Source: Malurus cyaneus samueli
Taxonomy: Eukaryota; Chordata; Aves; Passeriformes; Maluridae
NCBI GenBank assembly: GCA_009741485.1
Contig: CM019217.1
Span: forward strand, 49,155,153-49,219,152
Length of the DNA: 64,000 bases
Direction of reading: 5' to 3'
The notes beneath the pieces were generated by a model that was not told the DNA's origin, did no database searches, and saw nothing but the letters and a program-made list of their open reading frames with translations. The position numbers and the translations under genes were made by a program. This document shows, in pieces, positions 49,001 to 62,321 of this stretch (positions are counted from its first letter, which is position 1; the number at the start of each line of letters is the position of its first letter).

Positions 49001-52000
49001 CTGAGTTTAAAAAATACTGCAGTGAGAATTTTCGCTTGAGACAGCAGGCTGAGGGTTTGCAATCCCTCTTTTGCTTCCTTGCAAAGCATAGGAGCAGGAG
49101 GAATGGTCTTTTCAGCAAGTCTGGAGAAAGTCTAAAATATTTGTGGGGTTCTGTATTCTGAGTGGTCCAAATTTACAAGTCCAAATTTATCTTGGGGCTA
49201 GTTAAACTGTCATCGCTGAACTTGTGCTTGTTTATCTCCACACTGAATCTGCATCAACAAAAAGAAGATCATTGAGTAAATGACGTTTTATTACATTCAG
49301 GAGCTACCTAAATGTTGGGGTGATTTTAGCTGTTATCTGTTATACATATTTTTATATCATCTGCAAACATGCAAGCTTGCAAAACTGAAAATACAAACCT
49401 CAATCTATAAGAAGTCACCAAAATAAATTGCTTGATTTTTTTTTTCCTCCCAGGAATGTTGTCAGCAGACAGGGCTCAGTGGAAGCTGTACCACACAGCA
49501 GCTCTGGTCATTTGGCTTCCCATTTAAGTGAATCAAAACCAAGTGAGGTGTCACTGGACATTCATGTGGCTTGCATTTAGAGATCCAAGGATATCCTAAG
49601 TTATACTGGGGGCTATACATCTATATATATTCTTTTGGGGTTTTTGTTCAACTCCACAATTAACTCCCTAAGAGAGAATTTCTCTCACAATTCCCAGACA
49701 AAGCCTTAAATTTGGAAGGGACAAGTTCATGCAATACTCATATCAGACTCAAATGAGGAGATGAGTCTGAATAAATCTAAGCTGCTATTTTGTGTACTTC
49801 TAGATTCCTCAGTGTCTTCCTGGCAGTGATAAAGGGATTGAGATTCCTTTCTATGTAAATCCTGGAGGAGGACAGCCAAAGCCTTGAGGGAAAATCTTGT
49901 CCCTTCTCCCACCCCAGTGTAGAATTTACACCTTCTTACACATCAGCTCTGAAATTAATCCTCTTGGTCTAACCGAATCTGAAATAGTCTAACATGGAAT
50001 AATTTACATGGATGAGGGTCTGAAAGAGATGTGTAGCAAGAAAGACAGCAATCAGAAGGATATAAGAAGATAGAAACTGAAGTAATGGGTAGATTATTTA
50101 TAATTCAGATTCACTTAGATTTGTACATGAATTTGGCCTTTACTCTGTAAGGAAGAAACCAAGACCTCATTGTTATTTCCTGTTGCTAGATGAGACAGAT
50201 GTAACAATATAAATATTTTTTAATTGATATGTACCTGGCTTTAGAAGGAATTATGAAATAGATATGATTTTTCTTTTATTTTTGAGTTGCGTGCTGGAAA
50301 AACAATGCACTCATGTAGATACGAAAAGAAATCATTGCTGCCTGTTAAAAAAAAAATTAGAAAACATGCTTTCAAATCTTAATATAATTTCTAGAGGAAG
50401 GAGCCTCTTGACTTGAATGGTAAAGGTCTGAAAATGGTCAGACAGAGTCATAGAGCTAAATGGGGATCCCAATTACAGATTAGCAGTAATGCAAATGTTG
50501 CTGCAGAGGGACCACTCAGCTTCTGCAGCTCAGGAGCTGTATCTGTGCCTAGAGCTCAGGCATAGAAAACCTCCTTTTCATTGTTGTTTTTAATTATCTG
50601 CACAATGACAGGGCTGGAATACCTGCTGCACACTGAGGCCCTTTGTGCAAGCCCATCAGCAGATACTATGCAGCCAAAGCCCATATTTTTTGCCTTCTGC
50701 AGGCCTTTTGCTGTCATGCTGATGCCTTTCTTTCCTATTTACTCCTTATCTTCACTGGCTATTTCCTCTGCTCTGCTGAACATAGGCATGAGACACAGCC
50801 TTATGTGATGGTACCAGGTTTCAGTGATCCAGCTGTGGTCCTGAAGTTCTCATGAGCAACTGTAAGATTTTTGCATTACTTTGAGGCAGTGAGGGTGCTC
50901 TGCACAAAGGTGCCCTTGGACCATGGACGCCTTGGCAATGAGCAATGTCTAGCCTCCTCCCCCTTCATAAAGGAGATTGAAGATTTGGACAAAGAGCTCT
51001 TCATTAAACTCAGGAATGAGGTGCTAGTCTGTTCTCTGGTCTTCTCATGTGTTAGACTTACGTTCAGCATCCCCTAATTTTTGTTGCTTATCCCTGTGAT
51101 TTTCCCATGTACTTAGCAGGCATGATACACCTTCAGGGCAGGGCAAAGCAGCCAGGAAAACAAAGGGGAAGAGCTGGCAAAGTGAAGTTCACTTTCTTGT
51201 AGACAGTCACTGAAACTAATTCCCTCTGAAGAAATACCGCCAAAGTTTTATTTTGGGTTGTGTTTCTAACTCAAGGCTGCATAGTTTGAGACCATGTGTA
51301 AACAAAATACTGCTGGTGTACCTTTGATTTGGACCTACTTGATCATGTGCTGTAAATACTGTTCCTGTAGCACTGGGAGAATAAAAGGGACTGACTGAGC
51401 AATCTGTGTGTCCTGGGGCAGAAGAGTCAGGCCAAAGCATAGGGACAGGTGAGCACAGGCAAAATGAATACCCACTGAGCAATGGTAAGGAGTGATAACT
51501 GCAACCAGTCAGAAAGAGGAAAATGCAAAGAAACTTGGCCCGGGTTTTTGGCCTCTTGGCAGTGCTGAGCTGTTCTAACATGATGGGAAAGAGACAGAAA
51601 CAGGGTAGCTCAGCCCCTTCTCACATCAGCATCTTTTGGCCATTGCAAAGCCTTTGCCTCCAGCTCCTCACTCCTCATTGTGAGGAGTCTGAGGAATGAT
51701 TAATAGCAAAGGATGCAGACAACTTCTGATGGATGCTTTTGAGGTATCAGGGCTTGTTGTGATAATGCAGATACTCCTTGTGCACCTTACCCGCTTTCCT
51801 TACAGCTCTGTGCCAAAGATTCATGTGGCAGCAAATTTCTACCTATTGTAGACACATGAAGGATGACTTGTGCATATGAGGGCACAAGGTACCCTTTTGT
51901 CAACAGAGAAGCAGGCAGATGAAATCAGGAGTACAGACTGGAAAAAGCCATATAGGTGAGGATGGGGGAAAGTAGCAAAGCTGGTTGAAGTTGGTCTGGA

Positions 52001-53218
52001 GAATGAGAACTGGCTGCACAAATGCATCAGCAGGAGGACAGATTCTTACAAAGAGTGTGTCCATTAATAAGTGAGGAGGAGGATGAGCAAAGGAGTGATG
52101 AGGAAAAGTCATAGCAGCATTACACTTCTTTTAAAATGAAGGAAGATTGGAAAGTAATACAGATCTCAGGAAGATCGCTCTTTGAAAGCACCGAGGGGAT
52201 AGCAGGAATAAATGCAAATCAGCTGGACTATATCATGTGTATCCCCATGAAGGCAATAAAGGGACAAACTTAGTGAATTGCTAATCGCTGTTCCTCAGAA
52301 ATCACCGAGAGCTGCAGCAGCTCTGGAGGGCAAGGGAGGGGGAGAAGCGAAGGTGAAATTCCACCCTGAGCCTGGCAGGGCTGAGCAATTAAAGCCCAGT
52401 CAATCCGGGAGCAGTCCTCTGGGAAATAACGCAGCAAGCGAACGGAGCAAAGAAAAATCTTTCAGAAAAAAGGAAATGATGAATGGTGGCAGGTGGCCTG
52501 GTGCAGCTCTTCTCAAGGTGATAGGAGCAGTGCAAAGTGAATTCCTGAAAGTTAAGCTTTGAACCCTGTGTTGTGATCTGGGGCTCCCTGTTGTTTTCTG
52601 GGCAATTCAGAAGGGCAGTGTAGGAGGAAGCTTTACATGGATAAATCTGCAAGGAAATTCTAGTTTTTGTTGTGAGAAAGGAGTCCTAGGGAGGAAGGCA
52701 AATTCTATTTGGTAGTTAATAAGATGTTTAAACATTAATAGTACTGAATATCAAAACGATATATACTGTGTAAACTCATATGAGTAGCACTGTGCCATTT
52801 AGGATAGAAATGAATACAGAAAAAATAAGAAACATGGAATTCCAGGGACAAAATAGGTGGTAGGGCTTTAAAATGTATTTTAATTTCCTACTATAGTTAA
52901 CCCATTCTTCAAATGTTCACCTCATGTTATTTTGTACTGAAATCCCTGCTTTACACAGCAAGGGCTATGTTTTCAATTGGAGTCTTATTCCAAGTGACCT
53001 AAGGTTTCTGCCCTGAACCCCAGAAACCTTACCAGCTTGAACACTGCCAAAATCTGGGATGTCTCTGCAGGGCATCTGCGCTTTGTCAGGGTTTTGCCAA
53101 AATTCTTTTACTGATATACTGAATTCTGGTTATCTGTGACTGAGAATACATTTATAGTTAGACCTATATCACATTAATAATTGGATATGGCTGGAAATAG
53201 GTGTCCTTTTTAGTCCAG
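46001..53218. other. Unique noncoding sequence
   Basis: It includes a homeodomain-motif-rich AT block (about 46065-46170, with overlapping TTAATTAATTAATA) and a GC-richer stretch (47870-48250) crossed by a 108-codon frame without domains. No repeat family or exon is recognised. Confidence 0.6.
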
Positions 53219-53262
53219 TTTGGTTTTAAGCTGAATCAGGTTTGGTTTTAAGCTGGATCAGG
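53219..53262. repeat. 22-bp tandem duplication, two copies
   Basis: Two adjacent 22-bp units (53219-53240 and 53241-53262) with the core TTTGGTTTTAAGCTG differ by one A/G change. A partial third start (GGTTTTGG) follows. Confidence 0.92.
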
Positions 53263-56149
53263 TTTTGGAATAGGATTTGGGCTTATTTGTGCCATTACAT
53301 GCATGCAGGTCCCAGTGAGAGGGATCAGGAAGGTACCTTGGAGGGGACAGGGTATTATTATTACCCCGGTGGCAGCAGCGAGGACCCCTGGTTACCAGTG
53401 TGTAAAGTGCTTTCAGGATTCATCATGCCGATGAATCTGACAGGCCAGACAGCACTTTCAATTTGCTTGTCTTTCACTTTTTGCTCTTTCGGGATTTTAG
53501 CATTTTATTTTTTCCTGGGAAGCAAGGGCAGGTAGGAAAAAAGAAAGGGGAGCTGGGATTTTTTAGGCTTTTAAAAAATTTTTTGCCCATCAGTGTGGCT
53601 CTGAGTGGCTGCGATTCAAATACAGTGATACAGCAAATGTAACAAAGAAAGAAATATCAGGAAAGCTGGGTAGCTGGAAAATAAAAGTGGGAAAAGTAAT
53701 ATAAATGAGGATCAGATTGGAAAAAAAATGCAAAATACTTGTTGTGAGGACAGAGTGTTTGGGAAGGGTGGGAAGGCACAGAGAGCTGAGAGATTTCTAG
53801 CAGGTATTGAGCCTGATGCACGCATCCTTTGCACAACAGTGAGTGGCTAGGCAGGGAGAATACAAAGAAGCATGACTGACATAAGCACAGTCACCATGCC
53901 AATGAGCACAAGTGGCTGTATATATTAATAGGCCAGAGAGAAGATGTGAATGCAACAGGAGTGCAGGCTACTGAAGGTGAGATCTATCATGAGCAATCTG
54001 TGGAAGTAGGGTGAGAATTTGACACCCAATTGCACTGCTCGCTTTCTCTGGGGGAAAAGAGCTGTTAGGTATTTTGGAAATGCACCTCCCAAAGACAGCC
54101 CAGGTATTCTGAGGTTGGAGCAGGGGATGGTGGTGATGGGACTTGGTACTGTGCAGGTTACCGTGCAAAAATACTCATCAGTGCTGAGCCTGTGTTGCAG
54201 CTGGGGACAGATGTTATATCACCAGGATGGCCTTCATTGGCTGGGGTTGGAGAGCAGTCTGCAGACAATGAGTCCCAAAACTCCTGCTGCTCTCCAAGGC
54301 ACCCTAGCAGGGAGCTACTCCCTGCCCCTGGTGAACAAACCTGGGCAGCTGTGGCCCCTGGAGGGGCTGAGCCCACACAGCCAGTCTCAGCTCATATGAC
54401 ACAGCTCAGTCTTCCAGGATTTTAACTCCCTGCTTTGTGCTTTCCTTATTTCTAAAACATAGGGAAGGATGGGAAAGCACTCCCTGTTTCCCGTCCTCGA
54501 TCTGAATGCCTGGGTACCCTTCCCCATCTCTCTGGCAGTGTAGCTGTTCTCTTTCTGTGGATTATCCTGGCCCTGTCACCCTCTCAGTGTGTTAATCACT
54601 GAGCACAGTAAACATGCAAATGGCCTGGGATGTTTTAACTCTGGGGACAGCTATTCTCCTTGCTGATTGACAGTCAGGCCTCTGCTGGCACATTGGTTTT
54701 CAGGGTATGAGAGTGAATGGTTATGTAGATAAACAGTGGAGCTTTCATAAATGCTTCAAGAGCTATTGTGTGTCTCTGTGCATGTACCCACACACAGACT
54801 CCTTGCAAAGTGGGACACCACTTTGTTCTCTGAATGGGGATGGTTTCTGCTTTAACCATGGCTCTTCAGTTATTGCTGTGGCTTCTCATCACTTCCCTCT
54901 GGCATTAGAGCCGCCTTCTGCAGAATTTGCTCTTGCTCAGTGAGCAGACCCCCAGTTTTGTGCTCCATGCCTGTGCCATTTCTTTGCTTTGCAGAATATT
55001 GGCAAAGCCATTTGCTTGTTGAGATTGTATTTGAAGCACCTCGTCTAATTCCATCTTTATTATTTAATCTTTCTACCTGCCATTGGCTGCTCCTGGTTGA
55101 GAAACACCTGTCTCCTAGGGCTTTTTTTCCCCCCAGCCAGGTTTCCAGCCCTTTTATTCCCTTGCAATAAAAAAGCTCTCCATTGTGTTTGTACACATAT
55201 TACGTAGCACCTGGTGGCTGTAATAAATCTGACAGGTGCAAATGTGAAAACGAAATAGTTTCTAAGATATTTAAAAGCAAATCCAGCAATTTTGCCCTCT
55301 TTTAATATTTGTGTTTCTTTGAGGGAATTAATTTTTTTAGTTACAAACACCTTAAGAAGTCCTTGGCTGAATTTTTAGTTGTTAATGTTTTAGCAGGTTT
55401 CTACAGGTCTTTGTGATTCCTATCTTCATTCTCTTTTCCTTGTAGAGATGGATAAGGAAAACTTGCAGGAATGTGCTGAAATGCATGCAAAAAAAAGTTG
55501 TGATATATGCTAGCATAATAGCAAGTAGTGAAGAGGGAATTTAGTAGGCTGGAGGAGTTTTCTAAAGCCCTACTCAACATTTAATTTTATGATTCTTAAT
55601 GACAAATGGTGATTGTGAATATTCATGAATATTTCCCTGGGTTAATGTCATAACCTTTGCAGTAAAAAGGCTGTTTTCACCGGTAATAACTACCTTTCAA
55701 TTTATTTATGCTTGTTTTTTTTTTCTTTTTTTACAGAAATAGACCCCAAATTAACATTCAAAATGCAAGAAAGTAATTTTGCATGCTTGTTTGCTGGGGG
55801 GAGGGGACAATATATTTTCTAAGTCTTATCATGTTGAGTCTTTATTGAGACAATGCAATTCTTTACTTTCAAACTCTTGAATTTTTATCTCAGCATTTTT
55901 AGAGTGCTGAAAAAGATGTCTCAATTCAGCTTTACTGAAGAGACAATTCAGCATGTAGTATGAAGAATTTGTTTGTCTTTTTAAGCGTGAAGAATTTGCC
56001 TGTCTTTGGTTTTTTCCCAATTATTCTAAGCATTCATTTAGTATTTGATCAGTAATTACCTTATATCCTTTCCCTGGACAGTATTCCCTCTTCTCTTTCC
56101 TTTTTCCTGCCTGTGATTATATTTGGTGCCTTGCAGTCATTATGTCTTA
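53263..56149. other. Unique noncoding sequence
   Basis: It contains a GC-richer stretch (54100-54410) with overlapping frames of up to 126 codons and no domain, and a 27-bp tandem duplication at 55961-56014. No exon is recognised. Confidence 0.6.
55961..56014. repeat. 27-bp imperfect tandem duplication
   Basis: Two units starting TGAAGAATTTG at 55961 and 55988 share a following TGTCTTT. Identity is imperfect towards the unit ends. Confidence 0.7.
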
Positions 56150-57280
56150 CTCTGCTGCACTGAACTGGATGTGCCCTTTATCTGTCCATAAGCCTAATTT
56201 ATTCAAATAATTTTAAATTTGCTTGCTCTGTGCACCATTTTACACTTACGTGCTATCAGCAAAAAATTCCACTTTAAAAATTATATCCCCTGCGGGCCAT
56301 TTATATAAAAGTTGAATAAAAATGGGTAGGGTGCTTAAATTTGGGAGTAATGCCTTGTTCCTGTCCCTGTAGTCACCCTGAACGGTGCTGTTTTGCTGAC
56401 ACCTTGTTTCTTGTCCCACAGATAAATTTGAAGGCATTTGCTATTGTGCTTTTTCTGTGCTGAGCTTTACGGATTCTACAGAACAATCTCTCCATGTCGG
56501 GTGCAGCACCAAATGAATCTCTTCCATCTGGATAAATTATGCCCGTCACTTCACTTTCGACTCTCTGTTGAGAAATGTATTGAGAGAACTTAAAGCACAT
56601 TTGACAGACATGACATGAATCCAGCTGCCTCTCCTTCCCTGGGCTGACCGTTTCTACATGTTGCATAACACCATCCCATATTAATGTTTCCAATATCCGT
56701 TCTGTGACTGCAGCTGGGATTACTCGTGAATGGACTCCTAAATCCTCCCTTGATTTAAAAAAGAAAAAGATTTTGTTGTTGTTGTTTTTAGAGAGTATTA
56801 TTTTTTAAAAGTGAAGTTGGAGTAGTTACTTTCCAGGCATCTCCAGACATACCATCCTCAGGAAGCTATCAAGCAGTATTACTAAAGGTTTGCCAATTTC
56901 CCTTGCTATTTCCTTCCAAATTCTGAGATGCAGTTAATCTAAGTCTCAGGTCCTGTCAACTTTTAATAGTTCTAATTAACTAACTACCTGTCCAGATTGG
57001 ATCATAAAGCCTTTTAACATTTCATTTTTTCCCCTTGTGAAAATGGATCCCTGTTTCCGGGATGTGACCTTCAACTTCTTCTGTAAATATGCAGGCAAAG
57101 GATATTAATTCAGGCTCAGTGCAGCATCAGTCTCATCTGTCACTTACTTCTCACTCATTCCCTTTCATGGCCTCACTGATTCTATCCCTGGTCATCTGCT
57201 TTTCATATATCAGATGAAAGATCTCCATTGAGTTTCTTCACATCCTTGCCATTTTTTAAAAAGCATTTGCTTCTCCAGCA
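56150..57280 (-). mobile_element. Ancient CR1/L3-like LINE remnant
   Basis: A reverse-oriented, very diverged LINE. Landmarks of an antisense CR1/L3-type ORF2 appear in the right order. An AAAAGTTGAATAAAAATGGG stretch (about 56308-56327) is typical of the region antisense to motifs B/C. A TTCTGAGATGCAGTTAATCT stretch (about 56922-56941) and a CCATTGAGTTTCTTCACATCC stretch (about 57225-57245) correspond to the more N-terminal ORF2. No frame is open. It resembles the older element at 26678 more than the younger CR1 copies. Edges and exact family are uncertain. Confidence 0.5.
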
Positions 57281-58439
57281 TTTCCTGCCAGGGTTTATAA
57301 TTGCTCCATTTTGAAGGCAATGTCATTGGCAGACCTGCTAAGTAATATAATAACAGCTCAATAGAGGAAACTGAAACCGTGGTAGGGGCTGGATGGCAAA
57401 CTTGTCTGCATCTGGATACACGGAAGTGGAAGTGACTCCCCTTTTACAGCATGGGGCACAAGACCAGAGTCTGGCCTTGTATGTGAAATCACTCATAAAT
57501 TACCTGAGGCTTTTTAGCACACATAGCAGTGATGCTGCGTCATGTTAAGAGCTCTAAACAATGTTTTGTAGGGCACTCCCACAGAAACATGAAACTTGCC
57601 AAAACACCTTTTGGAAGAAAGCTTATATCTCCTCTTGAAGAAAAATATCTGCCCTGCTTCTGAAGTAAATCCATTTTTCTTCCTAGAAGGTTATAACTGC
57701 TGTATGTCTATTCTAGGGTTTTCTTGGAGCACCTCTGTACATTTTTGTGTTTGATTACACAGCTGTGTTTGATTTACTATGTTGTATTCCATCCCACTGT
57801 CATTACAAGTGCAAATCCCCTTGTGATAAACTTTTTCCTTTCACACATGAAGATGTTACACATCAGAGACCTGCTGTGAGGTTCTCCATGCTCAGGGAGG
57901 GCATGGAAGGAGTTGTCCTGGGAGGGATGTTCCTGGTGTGCAGCTGAGGTGACTCCTGACAGCTCTGTGACCCGGAAAGCACCTTCGAGAGGCAGCTAAA
58001 ACATAAACAGGCCCCCAAGCCTGCAGGCATTGCTCGCCTGCTTCTGCAGATTATTAAGCAGATCAGGAGAGGGCAGAGGTGATGTAAAACGACCATAGTT
58101 TATCTATGGGGTCTCTGAAGCCTGCTTGAGAGACGGCAGGTTTGCCAGTGAGCTGCAGAAGGCACACTGCATGTAGCAGCACTTTGCACTGGAGCACAGC
58201 TGTGTAGTGGGGTGAGGGGTTTTTAATAGGACCAACTATTGCTCCAGCAAGTACATGTAGCCACAGCAGCTTGCATGTCTGCCTCTGTTTTTTAGGGTAC
58301 ATACACCCTGTAGCTGGAGTAGAGAATGCTGCTGCAGAGGCTCTTTCAGCTTAGCAGTCACTGCACCTTCTACCTTTTTTTTATTTTTTTATTTTGTACC
58401 TTAATGTCCTAAATCATATTCTCTGAATTGCTTAATACC
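57281..58439. other. Unclassified noncoding sequence
   Basis: No recognised exon. It lies between two stretches that may belong to one ancient antisense LINE, so it may be a later insertion or unalignable element sequence. A T-rich run lies at 58374-58396. Confidence 0.5.
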
Positions 58440-58720
58440 ACATCTGGCATTCTTCCCTTCCTTGTCGGTTTATGTACACATTAAATTAGAAAGCAGTCTT
58501 CTACCAGATCAAGCTTTGCTTCCTCCCCTTAATCTACTCTGAGGTCTAGATAATTAAACTCTCCCACTATCGCTGCCACGGTCTTTCACATGTTTTGCTT
58601 CTTATATGCTATGCTTCACACCTCCTTCTCAGTCAAACGGTGCACAACCCATTCGTTTTAGTGTATTTCCAGTGTAAGTATAATCCATGGCTCTCTGCTA
58701 CAACCTAGTTTATCCCAGGC
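58440..58720 (-). mobile_element. Possible ancient LINE endonuclease-region remnant
   Basis: The stretch around 58546-58640 (TAATTAAACTCTCCCACTAT, followed by a CACACCTCC segment) recalls the antisense endonuclease/linker part of old CR1-type ORF2, where an AAAATCTCCCACTAT-like phrase recurs. Its orientation agrees with the remnant at 56150-57280, and its place (further 5' in the element) fits one disrupted copy. Similarity is faint. Confidence 0.3.
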
Positions 58721-61700
58721 TTCAATTTTCAAGATGGGCCAGATTCTCTTTTGGAAACATTAGAGGACTCTAAAGATTAAAAAGGAAGGGAGGGAAAACC
58801 AGAAATATTTCTCTGATTCTCTGTGCACAAGGCATACTCAGTTCTAGCCAAGTCTTTATTAATTTAAATCCAAAATGGTTCAAACTTTATTTCAAAATAC
58901 AAATAAGGTGTTGCACTTCTGTACACAGCTGTTTTCCCAGTTAAACTTTTTCAGTCAGCAAAAGCATAAATAATGTAAAATGTGATATCACTTGAGGAAA
59001 AAAATTCTTATGCTCTTTGTCATGTTCTGTAGTGGAAATACCATTAGACAGCCTTAGAGATTTAAATATGTTGGTCTATGTTTGTCTCAGGACATGAACT
59101 GCTTCCAATTTATTCTGAAAAACTAATCCAGAAATTCTCATTTCAGTTGTTTTTAATTTTGTTGTCTGTATTTTTCTCTGATTTGATAGGTTATTATCAA
59201 AAGTCTTTCTGCCAAGCAGTGTAGGTATTTTTTTAGTGCCTACAAGGTACTAAATATTGGTATTTATGTTAAAGTTCAAGTAATACCTGGCTGTGCTTTA
59301 GTGCAGCACTTGCTGTTTCTTTCCCACATGGGAAGACATACAACTTCATTGGTAGTTCCATTTCATGAAGGTGGGTGGGGGCCTGTGTAAGCAATAGTGG
59401 TGTTTTGTCTTCAACTGGTAATATTTAGAGGCCAAAATTGCAAGAAAAATTCTCTGAGATGTGGGTATATTATGTTTGGTCAGAATTGCCTAGGAATGAA
59501 GCACTTTGAATGTTTGTGTAGAAATGACATTGGAAATCTCCGTGGAGGACTTACCCTGGAATCCTGATAGACAAAGTGACAACACCACTGCCTGCCTGTG
59601 TACCTGCCATCACCACAGCCAGAAACACTCGTGAGGGTCCTGGATGTCTTCTACTACTCAGCTCAACACTGAGGTTGGAAGAGTCAGCTTTTCCTTCTTT
59701 TATTTCCAGCTGAAGTGCCTTCTCAAGGTTCCCTGTTTCGTTCTCCAGCAGCAGCCAGTGCGTGGAATAATGGGCTGCATTTTCTCAGCCCTCTTTTATT
59801 GCAGAAGAGGGCCTGCTGCCTCAATACCCTTTTCTCCCTGAACAGGTAAGTGACTGTCGCTGTTACATTTGCCAGCCCTCCTGGGAGACTGACGAATGAA
59901 GCTGTGCTCCTGAGACCTGAACATATAATTTGCAACACGCAATTTATGTCGGCGTCATGCCTAGCTGGAGCCCTAGTGCCTGGAGTACCTGAAATATATC
60001 TACAAATAGATCATGTCATGTCAAAAATGAAATAGAAGGTGATAGTAATTGTGGACTATATAATTAGAAAGTAAGAATCAGAGTGTCTAACTAGTGGCAA
60101 CACCTGAAATACCTGCACAAAAAGCTAATCAAAAGTCAACTGGAAATCCAGGGAAGGCCTATATATGGCTGTTTCTGCCCCTTAAAAAAACTGCCCAGAA
60201 CATTGCAAATTACACTTCTGCTGGTGTAAACCACATGGAAATAAAGCATGATACAATAATCAGACTTTTCAAGAAGGTTATATCTGCGTAAATGTACAAA
60301 GTTGGACATGGTAGGTTTTTCTAAACGTAGAATCTATCTATAAAATCATGGTCATTCCAAGTATAATAAAGTTTGCTTGATGTTATAGAGCCTAAAAGTC
60401 TGTCAGAAGTACAGGGTAGGAGGAGAAGGAGGAGGGAGAAGCAGCTTTAAGGCCATGTGAAAACAAAGCCTTTCTTCTCTCCTTTTAAATATTTCTGCTG
60501 AGCCTGATTGAACACAGGATGAAAAGCCGCTGTCTTGAGATTTGAGGAAAGCAAAGGATTTCTGTTTCCACTATTACATTGAAAAGTTCTTTACTGCATG
60601 AAAGGTCGTCCCTTCTAAATGTCCTCAGACTTGTAGCTTAAGTTTTGAGGGAGCAGTGCTGCTGGTAACATGGAAATCTAATATCGATTGGATGTGATAC
60701 CTCTGAATAGTCCATGTTGTCAGGAACATTATCTCTCTATTCTTTTTATTAACTTGACATTGAACCTTGGGTTAGATACTTTGAGAATGAGGTTTTTCCT
60801 TGTGAAAGTTGTGTGATGGCATAGAGAGGTGGTGTGTTTTGACAAAAACTCTGGTATGACATGGTAAGAGTAAGGAGCTGAGGTATTGTTCTGAGACTGG
60901 CAGTCACAGTGTCAGTATGAGAAGTGGGCTCCTCCAGAAGTGGGCCCAAATATTTGCCTTTGAGCTAATGTTCTCCCTATTATCTAGATTGTCAAAACTA
61001 CACCTAGCATCCATTAGAGCCTTGTCATGACAGTTGTTCAAAAAAAAAAAAAAAACCAAACCCAGACCCTTCTAGAACTCATTCTTCTGTCAAAATACAG
61101 CATTTTATAAAAATACAAAGTGTTTCATGGAAGTGTGTTTGTTTAAATGTGTGTTTTAAGGGAAAAGCTTCTCAGGACCAGACTGGAATTTTTAGGGGGA
61201 AAAAAAGGGAAGACAAGAGAAAATTACTCCCTGAGAAATAGTGTGATCTTCTGGGCACTGATGACCCCATATATGGCCAACTTGGGTACAGAGGTGATTT
61301 GTACTACATATTTTCCTGTCTACCTGCCTCTCCTCTGAGCCTTATCAGAGGTGTTTTGTGGTGTGAATAGTTCACCATTCTCAGTGACAGTAACAGTCCA
61401 GAGAGTTACTCTGCAAGTCAGGGGTTAGATTTCTGGTATCCACCATAAAGGCCAGAGTCCCTGTATGGATAAAACAGGACATGAATTTAAACTCATTTTT
61501 TCCACTTGTAAGCAAGTGAGTTGGTCACCTAGTTCTTAGTCCTGCGGTGGGTATGTCCAAATGTCCCTCTTAACTTTTTAACTTCTCATAAGATTTTCAT
61601 TCAATGCTGAAGTGAAGGTCAGCCCTGAAACTGGGCTCTTCCTTCTGTCCCGGAAATTGAATTGTTGTATTCCTGATTGCTTCTCAAGTACATTGTCCAT

Positions 61701-62283
61701 CAGGTAAAGCCAAGATGAAACAGGCTGTAGTCCAGTACATGCTAGACCTAGTTGTGCATGGTTGATATGCAGACCTTACTTGTGGTCAGGGGGAAGGTTT
61801 TATGTGTTTGGATGAGCAGAAGAGGAAATCCTGCCTACCAAGGAGTGTCTTTTGTGCTCATGTGGTCTTCTCCACAGTTTGAATCTAGTGCAGGTTTTTC
61901 TATGAGGAGTAGCTGCTATTGTGATGTTTTTAGCAAAGGCCAAAAGTTAGGTTCACTTTGAGGACAGGAGAGAGTTGAAGTCTGCACCAGGTTCTGGCTT
62001 CTGTGACATTTGAATTGTGTAGTATGCTGATGAGAATAGTGTTAGCATGAACAATGCACACTTGTGCTTTCAACCACATTTTCAGGTCAAGAGCACCCTC
62101 TTGCATTCTCACTCAATTATGTATCAAAGTGGAGGGAAGCAGGACTCTGCTCTGCTTCCTCCTCACCTCTTTTCATCCTGTTTATTGTTTGAAGCAGGTG
62201 GGAAGAGGCAAGCAGGCTCATCTTGGATCCCGCTGTTGTAAGGGACCGGTCCATGGACAGCTCATACAGGAGCTGTGATCTCA
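58721..62283. other. Unique noncoding sequence
   Basis: No recognised exon or repeat family. It contains a purine tract (60417-60440) and a 16-base A run (61040-61055) with no retrocopy visible upstream. Confidence 0.6.
61040..61055. repeat. Poly-A run (16)
   Basis: An uninterrupted A run. The 300 bp upstream do not look like a processed transcript. Confidence 0.95.
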
Positions 62284-62321
62284 TCTTTTTCTTCTTCTTC
62301 CTTCCTTCTTCTTCTTCTTCC
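62284..62321. repeat. CTT/CCTT microsatellite
   Basis: Interrupted CTT units with a central CCTT-CCTT change. A pure pyrimidine tract of about 38 bases. Confidence 0.92.

Noticed and set aside
54100..54410. 126-codon plus-strand frame in GC-richer DNA
   Set aside because: Competing frames on both strands, no domain and no conserved motif visible.
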